Shown here piece after piece: positions 17,698-26,632 of a stretch of 64,000 nucleotides of DNA. The notes under the pieces are model-generated. The model was not told the origin of the DNA. It worked only from the letters and a program-made list of their open reading frames with translations, and searched no databases. Position 1 is the stretch's first letter; every line of letters starts with the position of its first letter. Source of the stretch: Schauerella fraxinea (lineage in GTDB: Bacteria; Pseudomonadota; Gammaproteobacteria; Burkholderiales; Burkholderiaceae_B); the NCBI GenBank assembly GCA_030849945.1, contig JAVDKK010000003.1:1-64000 (forward strand), given 5' to 3'. Position numbers and translations under genes: made by a program.

Positions 17698-18767
17698 CCG
17701 GCCGCACGATCATGATCATGGCGGGCGGCACGGGCGGGCACATCATGCCGGGCCTGGCCGTGGCCGAAGTATTGACCGCGCGCGGCTGGCGGGTGCTGTG
17801 GTTGGGCAACCCCGATCGCATGGAAGGCCGTCTGGTGCCGGCGCGCGGGTTGCCGCTGATCCCGTTGCGTTTCGCGGGCTTGCGCGGCAAGGGTGCCGCC
17901 GCATTGTTGAAGCTGCCGTTCCTGCTTTCGCGGGCCTGCTTGCAGGCTTGGCGCCGGCTGGGCGAGCATGCCCCCGATGTGGTGCTGGGCATGGGCGGTT
18001 ACGTGGCTTTTCCGGGCGGCGCCATGGCGCGCCTGCGCGGGATTCCGCTTGTGGTGCACGAACAAAATGCGATCGCCGGTACGGCCAATCGGGCACTGGC
18101 GCGCATTGCGGGCAATGTGTTGACGGGCTTTCCGAACGCATTGCCGGGCGCGCGCCATCTGGGCAATCCAGTGCGTGCAGATGTGCGCGCACTGCCGTCG
18201 CCGGCCGAGCGTTACGGCGCCCGCACCGGTGCGTTGCGCGTGCTGGTCGTGGGCGGCAGCCTCGGGGCCGAAGCGCTCAATACGCTGGTGCCGCAAGCGA
18301 TGGCGCTGTTGCCGTCCGACGCGCGACCCACGATCGTGCATCAAGCCGGTGAAAAACATATCGATGCCTTGCGTGCGCGTTATGCGCAGGCCGGTGTGAC
18401 CGCCGAGTGCCGCGCGTTCATCGACGACATGGCCGCTGAACTGGGCGCCGCCGATCTGGTGATCTGCCGCGCTGGTGCCATGACCGTGGCCGAGATCGCC
18501 GCGGCGGGCGTGGCTGCGCTCTTCGTGCCGTTGCCGCACGCCATCGACGACCACCAGACGGCCAATGCGCGCTATCTGGCCGATCACGATGCTGCGTGGT
18601 TGTTCAAGCAATCGACGCTGGATCCCACGGCGCTCGCGGATGTGCTCCGCGGGATGCGCCGTTCCGAATTACTCGCCGTCGCCGAGCGTGCGCGCCATTA
18701 CGCGCGCCCCGACGCCGCCACAGATATCGCTGACGTGTGCGAGCACGCTGCGGGCAAAGTGTCATGA
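17694..18767 (+). CDS. murG: Lipid II synthase MurG (GlcNAc transferase)
   Basis: MurG transfers GlcNAc from UDP-GlcNAc to lipid I on the inner face of the membrane. The 357-residue protein is a GT-B glycosyltransferase: GGTGGHIMPGLAVAE near the N-terminus, VVHEQNAIAGTANR and GNPVR in the first domain, then VGGSLGAEALN and CRAGAMTVAE in the UDP-sugar domain, and HAIDDHQTANA. The ATG at 17694 overlaps the ftsW stop (ATGA); the open frame extends further upstream inside ftsW, but that is not the gene. Confidence 0.96.
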   Translation: MTGRTIMIMAGGTGGHIMPGLAVAEVLTARGWRVLWLGNPDRMEGRLVPARGLPLIPLRFAGLRGKGAAALLKLPFLLSRACLQAWRRLGEHAPDVVLGMGGYVAFPGGAMARLRGIPLVVHEQNAIAGTANRALARIAGNVLTGFPNALPGARHLGNPVRADVRALPSPAERYGARTGALRVLVVGGSLGAEALNTLVPQAMALLPSDARPTIVHQAGEKHIDALRARYAQAGVTAECRAFIDDMAAELGAADLVICRAGAMTVAEIAAAGVAALFVPLPHAIDDHQTANARYLADHDAAWLFKQSTLDPTALADVLRGMRRSELLAVAERARHYARPDAATDIADVCEHAAGKVS

Positions 18768-20170
18768 AGCATCGCATCCAACACATTCATTTCGTCGGCA
18801 TCGGCGGATCGGGCATGAGCGGCATCGCTGAAGTGCTGCTCAATCTCGGCTATGCCATCAGCGGGTCGGATCTGAACGCATCCGCCGTGACGCGTCATCT
18901 GGCCGAGCGCGGCGCCCATGTACACATCGGGCACGATGCCGAGAATGTGAAAGGCGCTGACGCCATCGTCACCTCGACGGCCGTGGCCGGCGACAACCCG
19001 GAAGTGATCGCCGCGCGTGCGGCGCGCATTCCGGTGGTGCCGCGCGCAATCATGCTGGCTGAGCTGATGCGCTTGAAGCGCGGTATTGCCGTGGCCGGCA
19101 CGCATGGCAAAACCACGACCACGAGCCTGATCGCCAGCATCCTTGCCGGCGGCGGCCTGGATCCCACGTTCGTGATCGGCGGCCGCCTGAATTCGGCCGG
19201 CGCCAACGCGCGGCTGGGGCAGGGCGACTACATCGTGGTCGAAGCCGACGAGTCGGATGCTTCCTTCCTGAATTTGCTGCCGGTGATGGCTGTCGTGACC
19301 AACATCGACGCCGATCACATGGACACCTACGGCCATGACGTGGCCCGCCTGAAAAGTGCGTTCATCGAGTTCACGCAGAAGTTGCCGTTTTACGGCAGCG
19401 CCGTGCTGTGCCTGGACGACGCGAATGTGCGGGAAATCATGCCGTTCGTCTCGCGCCCCATCACGACGTATGGGTTGACGCCGGACGCGCAGATCTACGG
19501 TCACGATGTTGTGGCGCACGGCACCACCATGCGCTTCAAGGTCGATCGTCGCGATCGCGACGTGGTGCTGCCGCCGTTGGATGTGGAACTGGCCTTGCCG
19601 GGTTTGCACAACGTGCGCAACGCACTCGCTGCCATCGCCGTGGCCTCCGAGCTGGGTGTGGCCGATGAGGCGATTTGCCAGGCACTGGCCTCGTTCAATG
19701 GCGTGGGCCGGCGCTTCACGCAAGTGGGCGATTTCGCGGTGCCCGCGCGTCAAGGCGGCGGGACCTACACCGTGATCGACGACTACGGTCATCATCCGGT
19801 CGAGATGGCGGCAACGCTCGCTGCTGCGCGTGGCGCATGGCCCGAGCGGCGCGTTGTGCTGGCGTTCCAGCCGCATCGCTATACCCGCACGCGGGACTGC
19901 TTCGAAGATTTCGTGCGCGTGCTCAGTTCGGCCGACGCCGTGTTGTTGACCGAGGTGTATGCCGCCGGTGAGACGCCGCTGGTGGCCGCGGACGGCCGGG
20001 CATTGGCACGCGCGGTACGCGTGGCCGGCAAGATCGAGCCGGTGTTCGTGAATGAAGTGAATGAACTGCCGGCCGCACTGGACGATTTCGTGCGCGATGG
20101 CGACGTGGTGATTTTCATGGGGGCGGGCTCGATCAGCCGCATCCCGGCGCAACTTGGAGAACGGGCATGA
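18764..20170 (+). CDS. murC: UDP-N-acetylmuramate--L-alanine ligase
   Basis: MurC adds the first amino acid of the stem peptide. It is 468 residues, the usual size. The N-terminal domain begins IHFVGIGGSGMSGIAE; the ATP site is GTHGKTTTTS; EADESDASFL and the FQPHRYTRT motif of the C-terminal domain are also present. ATG 18764 overlaps the murG stop by four bases and is the start used by homologues. It overlaps ddlB by four bases. Confidence 0.97.
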   Translation: MKHRIQHIHFVGIGGSGMSGIAEVLLNLGYAISGSDLNASAVTRHLAERGAHVHIGHDAENVKGADAIVTSTAVAGDNPEVIAARAARIPVVPRAIMLAELMRLKRGIAVAGTHGKTTTTSLIASILAGGGLDPTFVIGGRLNSAGANARLGQGDYIVVEADESDASFLNLLPVMAVVTNIDADHMDTYGHDVARLKSAFIEFTQKLPFYGSAVLCLDDANVREIMPFVSRPITTYGLTPDAQIYGHDVVAHGTTMRFKVDRRDRDVVLPPLDVELALPGLHNVRNALAAIAVASELGVADEAICQALASFNGVGRRFTQVGDFAVPARQGGGTYTVIDDYGHHPVEMAATLAAARGAWPERRVVLAFQPHRYTRTRDCFEDFVRVLSSADAVLLTEVYAAGETPLVAADGRALARAVRVAGKIEPVFVNEVNELPAALDDFVRDGDVVIFMGAGSISRIPAQLGERA

Positions 20171-21117
20171 CAGTCGATTTCGGCAAAGTCGGCGTGTTGT
20201 ACGGCGGTCGTTCGGCCGAACGTGAAGTCTCGCTGATGTCGGGCACGGGCGTGCATGAAGCATTGCTGAGCAAAGGCGTGGATGCGCACTTGTTCGATAC
20301 CGGCGTAAAAAGCCTGGCCGATCTGGCTGCGGCCGGCTTCGATCGCGTCTTCATTGCGTTGCATGGCCGCTATGGCGAAGACGGCACGCTGCAAGGCGCG
20401 CTCGAATTGCTCGAGATCCCGTATACGGGCAGTGGTCCCACCGCGTCCGCGGTCGCGATGGATAAAGTGCTGACCAAGCGTGTGTGGTTGCAAGTCGGTC
20501 TGCCCACGCCGGCGTTCGAGTCGCTGGACGAGACGAGCGAATTGCGTACGGTGCCGGATCGCCTGGGACTGCCCTTGATTTTGAAGCCGCCGCATGAAGG
20601 CTCCACGGTCGGCATCACCAAGGTGGTGGGCTACTCCGACATGAAGACGGCGTATGCCGAAGCCGCGCGGTTCGACAGCGTGGTGCTGGCCGAACAATTC
20701 GTGCTGGGCCGCGAGATGACCATTCCGGTGCTGGGCACCGGGCGCAATGCGCGCGCGTTGCCGGTGATCGAGATCGTGGCGCCCGACGGCAACTACGACT
20801 ACGAGCACAAGTACTTTTCGGACGATACGCGCTACGACTGCCCGGCCGAGTTGCCGGTGGCGCTGGCCGAATCGATGCAGCAGATTGCAGTGGAAGCGTA
20901 TCGCGCGCTGGATTGCGCGGGCTGGGGTCGTGCCGACTTCATCCTCGATCGCGACAACCGGCCATGGTTGCTTGAAATGAATACGTCGCCCGGTATGACG
21001 AGCCACTCGCTCGTGCCGATGGCGGCACGAGCGGTCGGGATGAGTTATGCCGACCTGTGTTTGTCTATCTTGTCCGATGCTGCGCTGAAAGTGCGTAGCC
21101 CGGCGCGGATCGCGTAA
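20167..21117 (+). CDS. ddlB: D-alanine--D-alanine ligase
   Basis: An ATP-grasp enzyme of 316 residues that makes the D-Ala-D-Ala dipeptide used by the MurF half of the fusion. It shows GGRSAEREVSLMSG at the N-terminus, the central KPPHEGSTVGI loop, and the metal-binding end with LEMNTSPGMTSHSL. It is in its usual dcw position between murC and ftsQ. Confidence 0.96.
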   Translation: MTVDFGKVGVLYGGRSAEREVSLMSGTGVHEALLSKGVDAHLFDTGVKSLADLAAAGFDRVFIALHGRYGEDGTLQGALELLEIPYTGSGPTASAVAMDKVLTKRVWLQVGLPTPAFESLDETSELRTVPDRLGLPLILKPPHEGSTVGITKVVGYSDMKTAYAEAARFDSVVLAEQFVLGREMTIPVLGTGRNARALPVIEIVAPDGNYDYEHKYFSDDTRYDCPAELPVALAESMQQIAVEAYRALDCAGWGRADFILDRDNRPWLLEMNTSPGMTSHSLVPMAARAVGMSYADLCLSILSDAALKVRSPARIA

Positions 21118-21131
21118 GGTCAGGATGCTCT

Positions 21132-21956
21132 GTGTGGAACGACGCTCGCACCATCAACCGTATTGCCAACACGCTCGCCGTGCTGGCGGTGCTGGCCATG
21201 CTCGCCGCGGGCTTGGCCTGGGTCGCGCAGCGCCCGTATTTTTCGCTGACGGCAATCGAGCTGGAACCGGTGCCCGACAGCAGCCTGAAGTACGTGTCGC
21301 CGGGCGCCGTGCGCGCGGCGATCGCGGGGCAGGTGAAGGGCAATTTCTTCACGATCAATCTGGACGAAACGCGCGCGTTGTTCGAGTCGGTACCGTGGGT
21401 GCGGCATGCCACGGTGCGTCGCATCTGGCCGAACATCCTGCGCGTGCGCATCGAGGAACAGCAGCCGCTGGCGCTGTGGAACGAAAACGAAATGATCAAT
21501 ACCTGGGGCGAGTCGTTTACGGCGAACACCGGGGAGCTGGACGACGAATCGGACTTGCCGCATTTCGCCGGGCCCGATGGTACCGAGTCGTTGGTGGTGC
21601 AGCGTTACGCCGAGCTGGCGCGCTGGTTTGCGCCGCTCGATCTGCAGGTGCGCGAGCTCGATCTGAGTGCGCGCTATGCATGGCGCGCAACGCTGAACAA
21701 CGGCATGGTGCTGGACCTCGGACGCGATCCGGGCGCGGATGCGCCGGACCCGCACGGGCTGCCCGGCGCGTTGCCTTTTGGTGCGCGCATCGAACGATTC
21801 GTACAATTTTGGCCGCAAGTCACGAACAAGCTCGACGGACGGGTTGTAACGCAGGCAGACTTGCGTTATCCCAACGGATTTGCATTGACGCTTGCGCCAT
21901 TGCCGCCGCCCGAACCCAAGACCAAACCCATTCATTCTCCGCAGAAGAAACGATAA
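21132..21956 (+). CDS. ftsQ: Cell division protein FtsQ
   Basis: A 274-residue bitopic membrane protein that links early and late divisome proteins. It has a short cytoplasmic N-terminus, one membrane helix (about 12-31), a POTRA domain (about 36-106, with the typical PWVRHATVRRIWPN) and a beta domain (LALWNENEMINTWGESF). The C-terminus is proline- and lysine-rich. The start is GTG 21132, fourteen bases after ddlB, with a weak purine stretch (AAGG) upstream. Confidence 0.93.
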   Translation: MWNDARTINRIANTLAVLAVLAMLAAGLAWVAQRPYFSLTAIELEPVPDSSLKYVSPGAVRAAIAGQVKGNFFTINLDETRALFESVPWVRHATVRRIWPNILRVRIEEQQPLALWNENEMINTWGESFTANTGELDDESDLPHFAGPDGTESLVVQRYAELARWFAPLDLQVRELDLSARYAWRATLNNGMVLDLGRDPGADAPDPHGLPGALPFGARIERFVQFWPQVTNKLDGRVVTQADLRYPNGFALTLAPLPPPEPKTKPIHSPQKKR

Positions 21957-21960
21957 CGCC

Positions 21961-23187
21961 ATGACCCGTGACATCAAAGACCTGATCGTTGCCCTGGACA
22001 TCGGAACCAGCAAGGTTGTGGCCGTCGTCGCCGAAATCCTGCCGGAAGGCCGATTCGAGGTGCTCGGCCTGGGCCAGCACGAATCGCGCGGCATGCGCAA
22101 AGGCGTGGTCGTCAATATCGAGACCACGGTCAATTCCATTCAGCGCGCGCTCGAAGAAGCCGAGTTGATGGCCGATTGCAAGATTCGCGACGTGTATACC
22201 GGTATCGCCGGCAGCCATATCCGCAGCTTTAATTCCAGCGGCATGGTGGCCGTTAAAGATAAGGAAGTGACCGCGACCGATGTGGCGCGCGTGATCGAAA
22301 CCGCCAAGGCCGTCAATATCCCCACGGATCAACAAGTGCTGCATGTGTTGACGCAGGAATTCATCGTCGACGGCCAGGAAGATATTCGCGAACCCATCGG
22401 CATGAGTGGTCTGCGTCTCGAAGTGCGCGTGCACATCGTGACGGGCGCCGTGAGCGCTGCGCAAAACATCGTCAAGTGCGTGCGCCGTTGCGGATTGGAA
22501 GTGCAGGACCTGATCCTGCAGCCGTTGGCGTCGAGCCTGGCATGCCTCACCGCCGATGAAAAAGAACTCGGCGTGGTGCTGGTCGATATCGGCGGCGGCA
22601 CGACCGACGTTGCGATCTACACGGGCGGCGCCATTCGTCACACGGCTGTGTTGCCGATCGCCGGCGATCAGATCACCAACGACATCGCCGCGATGCTGCG
22701 CACGCCCACGCCCGATGCAGAAGAAATCAAGCTGCGTCACGGCGTGGCCAAGCAAGTGCTGGCCAGCCCGGAAGATGCGGTGGATGTGCCGGGCCTGGGC
22801 GATCGCGGTCCGCGTCTGGTCAAGCGCCAGGCTTTGGGCGCGGTGATCGAGCCGCGCGTCGAAGAATTGTTTTCGCTGGTGCAGCAAGTCGTGCGCGAAT
22901 CGGGCTACGAAGATCTGCTGGCGTCCGGCGTTGTGCTCACCGGCGGTACCGCGCAGATGCCTGGCATCGTCGAGCTGGCCGAAGATGTGTTTTTGAAGCC
23001 GGTCCGCGTGGCGGTGCCGGAGTATGAAGGCAGTTTGTCGGACGTGATGCGCAATCCGCGCTTCTCGACCGTGATGGGATTGTTGGCCGAAGCACGGATG
23101 CAACGTGTCCGGGGCCGCAAGGTGGCCGCGCAGACCGGTAATTTCAAGGGTCTGCTGGCGCGCATGAAAGAGTGGTTCATGAACTGA
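21961..23187 (+). CDS. ftsA: Cell division protein FtsA
   Basis: A 408-residue actin-like ATPase that tethers FtsZ to the membrane. It has the actin-fold phosphate loops LDIGTSKV (about 12-19) and DIGGGTTD, and ends in an amphipathic segment (RMKEWFMN) that serves as the membrane anchor. The start at 21961 matches homologues; the open frame reads further upstream into ftsQ. The gene lies four bases after ftsQ. Unusually, a 468-base spacer separates it from ftsZ. Confidence 0.96.
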   Translation: MTRDIKDLIVALDIGTSKVVAVVAEILPEGRFEVLGLGQHESRGMRKGVVVNIETTVNSIQRALEEAELMADCKIRDVYTGIAGSHIRSFNSSGMVAVKDKEVTATDVARVIETAKAVNIPTDQQVLHVLTQEFIVDGQEDIREPIGMSGLRLEVRVHIVTGAVSAAQNIVKCVRRCGLEVQDLILQPLASSLACLTADEKELGVVLVDIGGGTTDVAIYTGGAIRHTAVLPIAGDQITNDIAAMLRTPTPDAEEIKLRHGVAKQVLASPEDAVDVPGLGDRGPRLVKRQALGAVIEPRVEELFSLVQQVVRESGYEDLLASGVVLTGGTAQMPGIVELAEDVFLKPVRVAVPEYEGSLSDVMRNPRFSTVMGLLAEARMQRVRGRKVAAQTGNFKGLLARMKEWFMN

Positions 23188-23655
23188 TCCCGCTCACGGC
23201 TCGGCTCGGGAGATTGGCGAGGCGGGGCGAGGCAGAAGTGGGCGCAGAGCTGGACAGGCAGGACAAGCGGGACAAGCAAGACGGCAGGACAGGCAGGACA
23301 GGCAGGAAAGGCAGTACCGAATGCGCAGTACCGAACAAGAAGTACCGAACAAGAAGTACCGAAGAAAGCAGGGCAAGCAGGACAGAACACGCAGGACAAG
23401 CAGTTCCGGCAGTCGCAGTAGGACGGGCAGGTCGCAGCAGATAGGCGATCGGCTGTTCGCAGCATCAGCAGTCGGCAGTGGGAAGTGGCAGGTGCAGTAC
23501 CGAAAGATCGCAGTTGGGGGCGTGAGCCCCGAAGCAGGATGCAGGAGAGACGTTTCAAACCCGTTGCGGGCCATTAAGAGCCGGCATCAGCTTTGAGACG
23601 ATTCCAGGGATGTGGGATTTACGAAATTTTATGAATCGGACTTGAGGGAGTCATC
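23188..23655. repeat. Purine-rich low-complexity spacer between ftsA and ftsZ, with 14-bp repeats
   Basis: The gap holds runs of GGACAGGCA-like words (about 23251-23312), then four 14-base units of the type AGTACCGAACAAGA (23313-23368; two copies exact), then more CAG/GCAG-rich sequence to about 23510. No open frame shows any protein family. No terminator was seen. A GGGAG ribosome binding site for ftsZ lies at its end (23646-23650). A separate ftsZ promoter may lie here, but none was clearly recognised. Confidence 0.7.
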
Positions 23656-24846
23656 ATGATGAACTTTGAAATGTTGGACAACACAACCAAGGGCACCGTT
23701 ATCAAGGTGGTCGGGGTAGGCGGCGCGGGCGGCAATGCCGTCGCGCACATGATTCGTTCGGGCGTGCAGGGCGTGGATTTCATTTGCGCCAACACCGACG
23801 CACAAGCATTGGCGGCGACTAACGCCCCGGTGCAGATCCGTCTGGGCCGTACCGGCCTGGGCGCGGGCGCAAAGCCTGAGCAGGGTCGTGCCTCGGCCGA
23901 AACCGCGCGTGAAGAAATCCGTGCTGCGCTCAACGGCGCACACATGGTTTTCATCACGGCCGGCATGGGCGGCGGTACGGGCACGGGCGCGGGTCCGGTC
24001 GTGGCGGAAGTGGCCAAGGAATTGGGCATTCTGACCGTGGGCGTGGTGACCAAGCCCTTCACCTTCGAAGGCAACAAGCGCCTGAAGATGGCTGAAGACG
24101 GCATCGGCGAACTCGCCAAGCACGTGCATTCGCTCATCGTCGTGCTGAACGAAAACCTGTACGACTTGATGGACGAAGACGCGACGCAAGAAGATTGCTT
24201 CCGTTCGGCCGACGATATCCTGCACAACGCGTGCGCCGGTATTGCCGAAATCATCAATGTGGAAGGCAACGTTAACGTCGACTTCGAAGACGTCAAGACG
24301 ATCATGGGTGAGCAAGGTCAAGCCATGATGGGTACGGCCAGCGCCAGCGGCGCCGATCGCGCCCGTGTGGCCGCCGAGCACGCCATTGCCTGCCCGCTGC
24401 TGGAAGGTATCGATCTGCACGGCGCTCGCGGCGTGCTGGTCAACATCACCGCCAGCCGCTCGCTCAAAATGCGCGAAACGCGTGAAATCATGGAAACCAT
24501 CCGCGGCTACGCCTCGGACGACGCCACCGTCATTTTCGGTACCGCGTACGACGAGACGATGGGCGAAAGCCTGCGCGTCACGGTGGTCGCCACGGGTCTG
24601 GGCCGCGCCGCCGCGCAACAGCAGCAACGTCCGCAACTGGTGCAAAACACCGTCGAAATGCTGCGTACCGGCACCGACGATGCACCGATGCAGATGAATA
24701 ACGGCGGTAGCGACTACCGCAATCTGGACATGCCGTCGGTGATGCGCAACCCGCGCACGCAGGCGTCGGCTCAGGTTCGCGCGCTCGAAAGCTCGGGCAT
24801 GGACCACTTCGACATTCCGGCTTTCCTGCGCAAGCAGGCGGATTGA
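23656..24846 (+). CDS. ftsZ: Cell division GTPase FtsZ
   Basis: The tubulin-like GTPase that forms the division ring. The 396 residues contain VGVGGAGGNAV (19-29), the tubulin signature GGGTGTGAGP, the NVDFED loop, and the C-terminal conserved peptide FDIPAFLRKQ that binds FtsA and ZipA. A Q- and N-rich linker precedes that peptide. Two adjacent ATGs (23656 and 23659) are possible starts; GGGAG at 23646-23650 is five bases from the first and eight from the second, so the second may be used. A hairpin without a T-run follows. Confidence 0.97.
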   Translation: MMNFEMLDNTTKGTVIKVVGVGGAGGNAVAHMIRSGVQGVDFICANTDAQALAATNAPVQIRLGRTGLGAGAKPEQGRASAETAREEIRAALNGAHMVFITAGMGGGTGTGAGPVVAEVAKELGILTVGVVTKPFTFEGNKRLKMAEDGIGELAKHVHSLIVVLNENLYDLMDEDATQEDCFRSADDILHNACAGIAEIINVEGNVNVDFEDVKTIMGEQGQAMMGTASASGADRARVAAEHAIACPLLEGIDLHGARGVLVNITASRSLKMRETREIMETIRGYASDDATVIFGTAYDETMGESLRVTVVATGLGRAAAQQQQRPQLVQNTVEMLRTGTDDAPMQMNNGGSDYRNLDMPSVMRNPRTQASAQVRALESSGMDHFDIPAFLRKQAD

Positions 24847-24874
24847 TCGACGCAGGACCTGCATGACACCCTCA

Positions 24875-24900
24875 CGCCCGGAGCCTTTCGGTTCCGGGCG
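24875..24900 (+). terminator. Hairpin after ftsZ (weak terminator or attenuator)
   Basis: An 11-bp stem (24875-24885 with 24890-24900, one G-T pair) has a TTTC loop but no following T-run. It may slow or only partly stop transcription toward lpxC. Confidence 0.45.
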
Positions 24901-24961
24901 GTTGGGGCGATCGTGAGCAAGATGACATCACGGTGAAACGTTTCAATTGGTTGCGCCTCGC

Positions 24962-24990
24962 TTGGCTTGTGCAGTGCGGCGGACTACAAT
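24962..24990 (+). promoter_or_regulatory. Promoter of lpxC
   Basis: TTGGCT (24962-24967) and TACAAT (24985-24990) are 17 bases apart and lie 73 bases before the lpxC start. lpxC therefore probably has its own promoter besides any read-through from ftsZ. Confidence 0.65.
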
Positions 24991-25063
24991 GGGCAACCAG
25001 CGATGATAAGTACTCTCATTTGGAGAGGCCGCTTATTTATCGCGATATTGATTTACACCACAT

Positions 25064-25990
25064 ATGTTCCGTCAACGCAGCATCAAAAACCTCGTTCGAA
25101 CGACCGGCGTAGGCGTCCATTCCGGACGCCGGGTAGAGCTTACCTTGCGACCGGCCGAAGCGAACACCGGCATTGTCTTTCACCGTACCGATCTTCCGGA
25201 AGTGGTGGACTTGCCCGCGCGCGCCGATGGCGTGGGCGATACGCGGTTGGCTTCGGTGCTGCAGAAGGGCGATGTTCGCGTCTCGACAGTCGAGCACGTG
25301 ATGTCCGCATTGGCGGGATTGGGCATCGACAATATTCACGTCGACTTGACGGGCGAAGAAGTGCCCATCATGGACGGCAGTGCCGCCACCTTCGTTTACC
25401 TGCTGCGTTCGGCCGGCATCGTGGAACAGAATGCGCCCAAGCGCTTCATCCGCGTGACCAAGCCGATCGAGTACCGCGAAGGTGAAGGCAAGCAGGAAAA
25501 ATGGGCGCGTCTCGAACCGCATGATGGGTTCTCGCTGGCGTTTTCCATCGATTTTCGTCACCCGGCCATCGACTCGACGGCCAACTTTGCCGAAGTGGAT
25601 TTCGCCACGCATTCCTATACCAAGGAAATCGCACGTGCGCGTACCTTCGGTTTCGTCAACGAAGTGGAAGCGTTGCGCTCGATGGGTCTGGCCCGCGGCG
25701 GCAGCCTCGATAACGCCATCGTCATGGACGAATATCGGGTGCTCAACAGCGATGGCCTGCGTTACGACGACGAATTCGTCAAACACAAGATTCTGGACGC
25801 GATCGGCGATCTGTATTTGCTCGGCAAGCCGCTCGTGGCGCGTTATGTGGCCTGCAAGTCGGGTCACTACATGAACAACCAACTGGCCCGCGCTTTGTTG
25901 GCGCAGGAAGATTCGTGGGAACTCGTGAGTTACGAGTCCGAAGCGGCCGCGCCTAAGGCGTTTCATCACGAGTGGCAATTTGCCGCTTGA
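25064..25990 (+). CDS. lpxC: UDP-3-O-acyl-N-acetylglucosamine deacetylase
   Basis: LpxC is the zinc deacetylase that commits UDP-GlcNAc to lipid A synthesis. The 308 residues begin RQRSIKNLVRTTGVGVHSG, the usual family opening. The zinc site is seen as STVEHVMSAL, and HKILDAIGDLYLLG with its His and Asp; the PIMDGSA loop is also present. The gene sits after ftsZ as in E. coli. No strong ribosome binding site is visible before the ATG. Confidence 0.97.
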   Translation: MFRQRSIKNLVRTTGVGVHSGRRVELTLRPAEANTGIVFHRTDLPEVVDLPARADGVGDTRLASVLQKGDVRVSTVEHVMSALAGLGIDNIHVDLTGEEVPIMDGSAATFVYLLRSAGIVEQNAPKRFIRVTKPIEYREGEGKQEKWARLEPHDGFSLAFSIDFRHPAIDSTANFAEVDFATHSYTKEIARARTFGFVNEVEALRSMGLARGGSLDNAIVMDEYRVLNSDGLRYDDEFVKHKILDAIGDLYLLGKPLVARYVACKSGHYMNNQLARALLAQEDSWELVSYESEAAAPKAFHHEWQFAA

Positions 25991-26070
25991 GTGTGTCGCG
26001 CGATAGTTGGGCAGCCTGCCCGCCGGCAACGGTTCGGTAGGCAATAAAAGCGATTTTGAGGTAAAAGAAG

Positions 26071-26099
26071 GACCGGTCGGCGTGGCGCCGTAGCCGGTC
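26071..26099. terminator. Terminator between lpxC and the convergent DciA-like gene
   Basis: An outer GACCGG/CCGGTC stem and an inner CGGCG/CGCCG stem form one hairpin, followed on the plus side by TCTTTTCATTTTT. It ends lpxC transcription and may act in both directions. Confidence 0.7.
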
Positions 26100-26116
26100 T
26101 TTTCATTTTTCGAGCG

Positions 26117-26608
26117 CTATTTTTCGCGGTGATGGGCCAACAGCCGGGCGATCGCATCGGCCAGCGGACCTGGGCGCACATTGGTTTGCAGGGTCTGGAA
26201 CGCATCCAGCGCGGTGTTGTCCAACGGAACCGCTTCCTTGGGAGCGGGGCGCCGGTAGGCCTGCAGCAGTTGCAGGCTGGCGAGCACGCGGACTTCGACC
26301 TCGTTGACCGCCCAGCCTTTTTCGGCCAACGCGGCAGCGATGCTCGGGCCCAACTGCCGCAGTTTGGCAGCGTGTGCAGCGCTCGGCACGGCAACGGTCA
26401 ACCGCTGGCTGTCGAGCTTGGATACTTTACATACGTCGGCGAGCTGCCGCGGCAACGCGGCGGCGACAGCGGTTTGAATCGCCAGATGGCGGCGTGCTGT
26501 TTCGAGCACGCCTGAGCTTTTCGTGTCATTGCCCAGCCATGCAAATGCGGTATGGTCACGCCGTTTAGGGGCGTACCGGGGGCGATTGATGAAAACGCGT
26601 TGGCTCAT
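26117..26608 (-). CDS. DciA-like protein (DUF721)
   Basis: A 163-residue protein. Its centre (about 45-115) resembles the DUF721/DciA fold: LPRQLADVCKVSKLDSQRLTVAVPSAAHAAKLRQL. DciA is the helicase loader that replaces DnaC/DnaI in most bacteria, but many relatives are uncharacterised. Here the N-terminus is basic and the C-terminus has a proline-rich segment. Its location between lpxC and secA, opposite an M23 peptidase gene, is common in betaproteobacteria. Only 24 bases separate it from the divergent peptidase gene, so their promoters must overlap one of the two genes. Confidence 0.75.
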   Translation of the reverse strand: MSQRVFINRPRYAPKRRDHTAFAWLGNDTKSSGVLETARRHLAIQTAVAAALPRQLADVCKVSKLDSQRLTVAVPSAAHAAKLRQLGPSIAAALAEKGWAVNEVEVRVLASLQLLQAYRRPAPKEAVPLDNTALDAFQTLQTNVRPGPLADAIARLLAHHREK

Positions 26609-26632
26609 GCGTAACGATTATAGGAATGCAGT

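Noticed and set aside
23172..23596. Possible small genes between ftsA and ftsZ
   Set aside because: Translations are low-complexity products of purine-rich repeats, without ribosome binding sites or recognisable domains.
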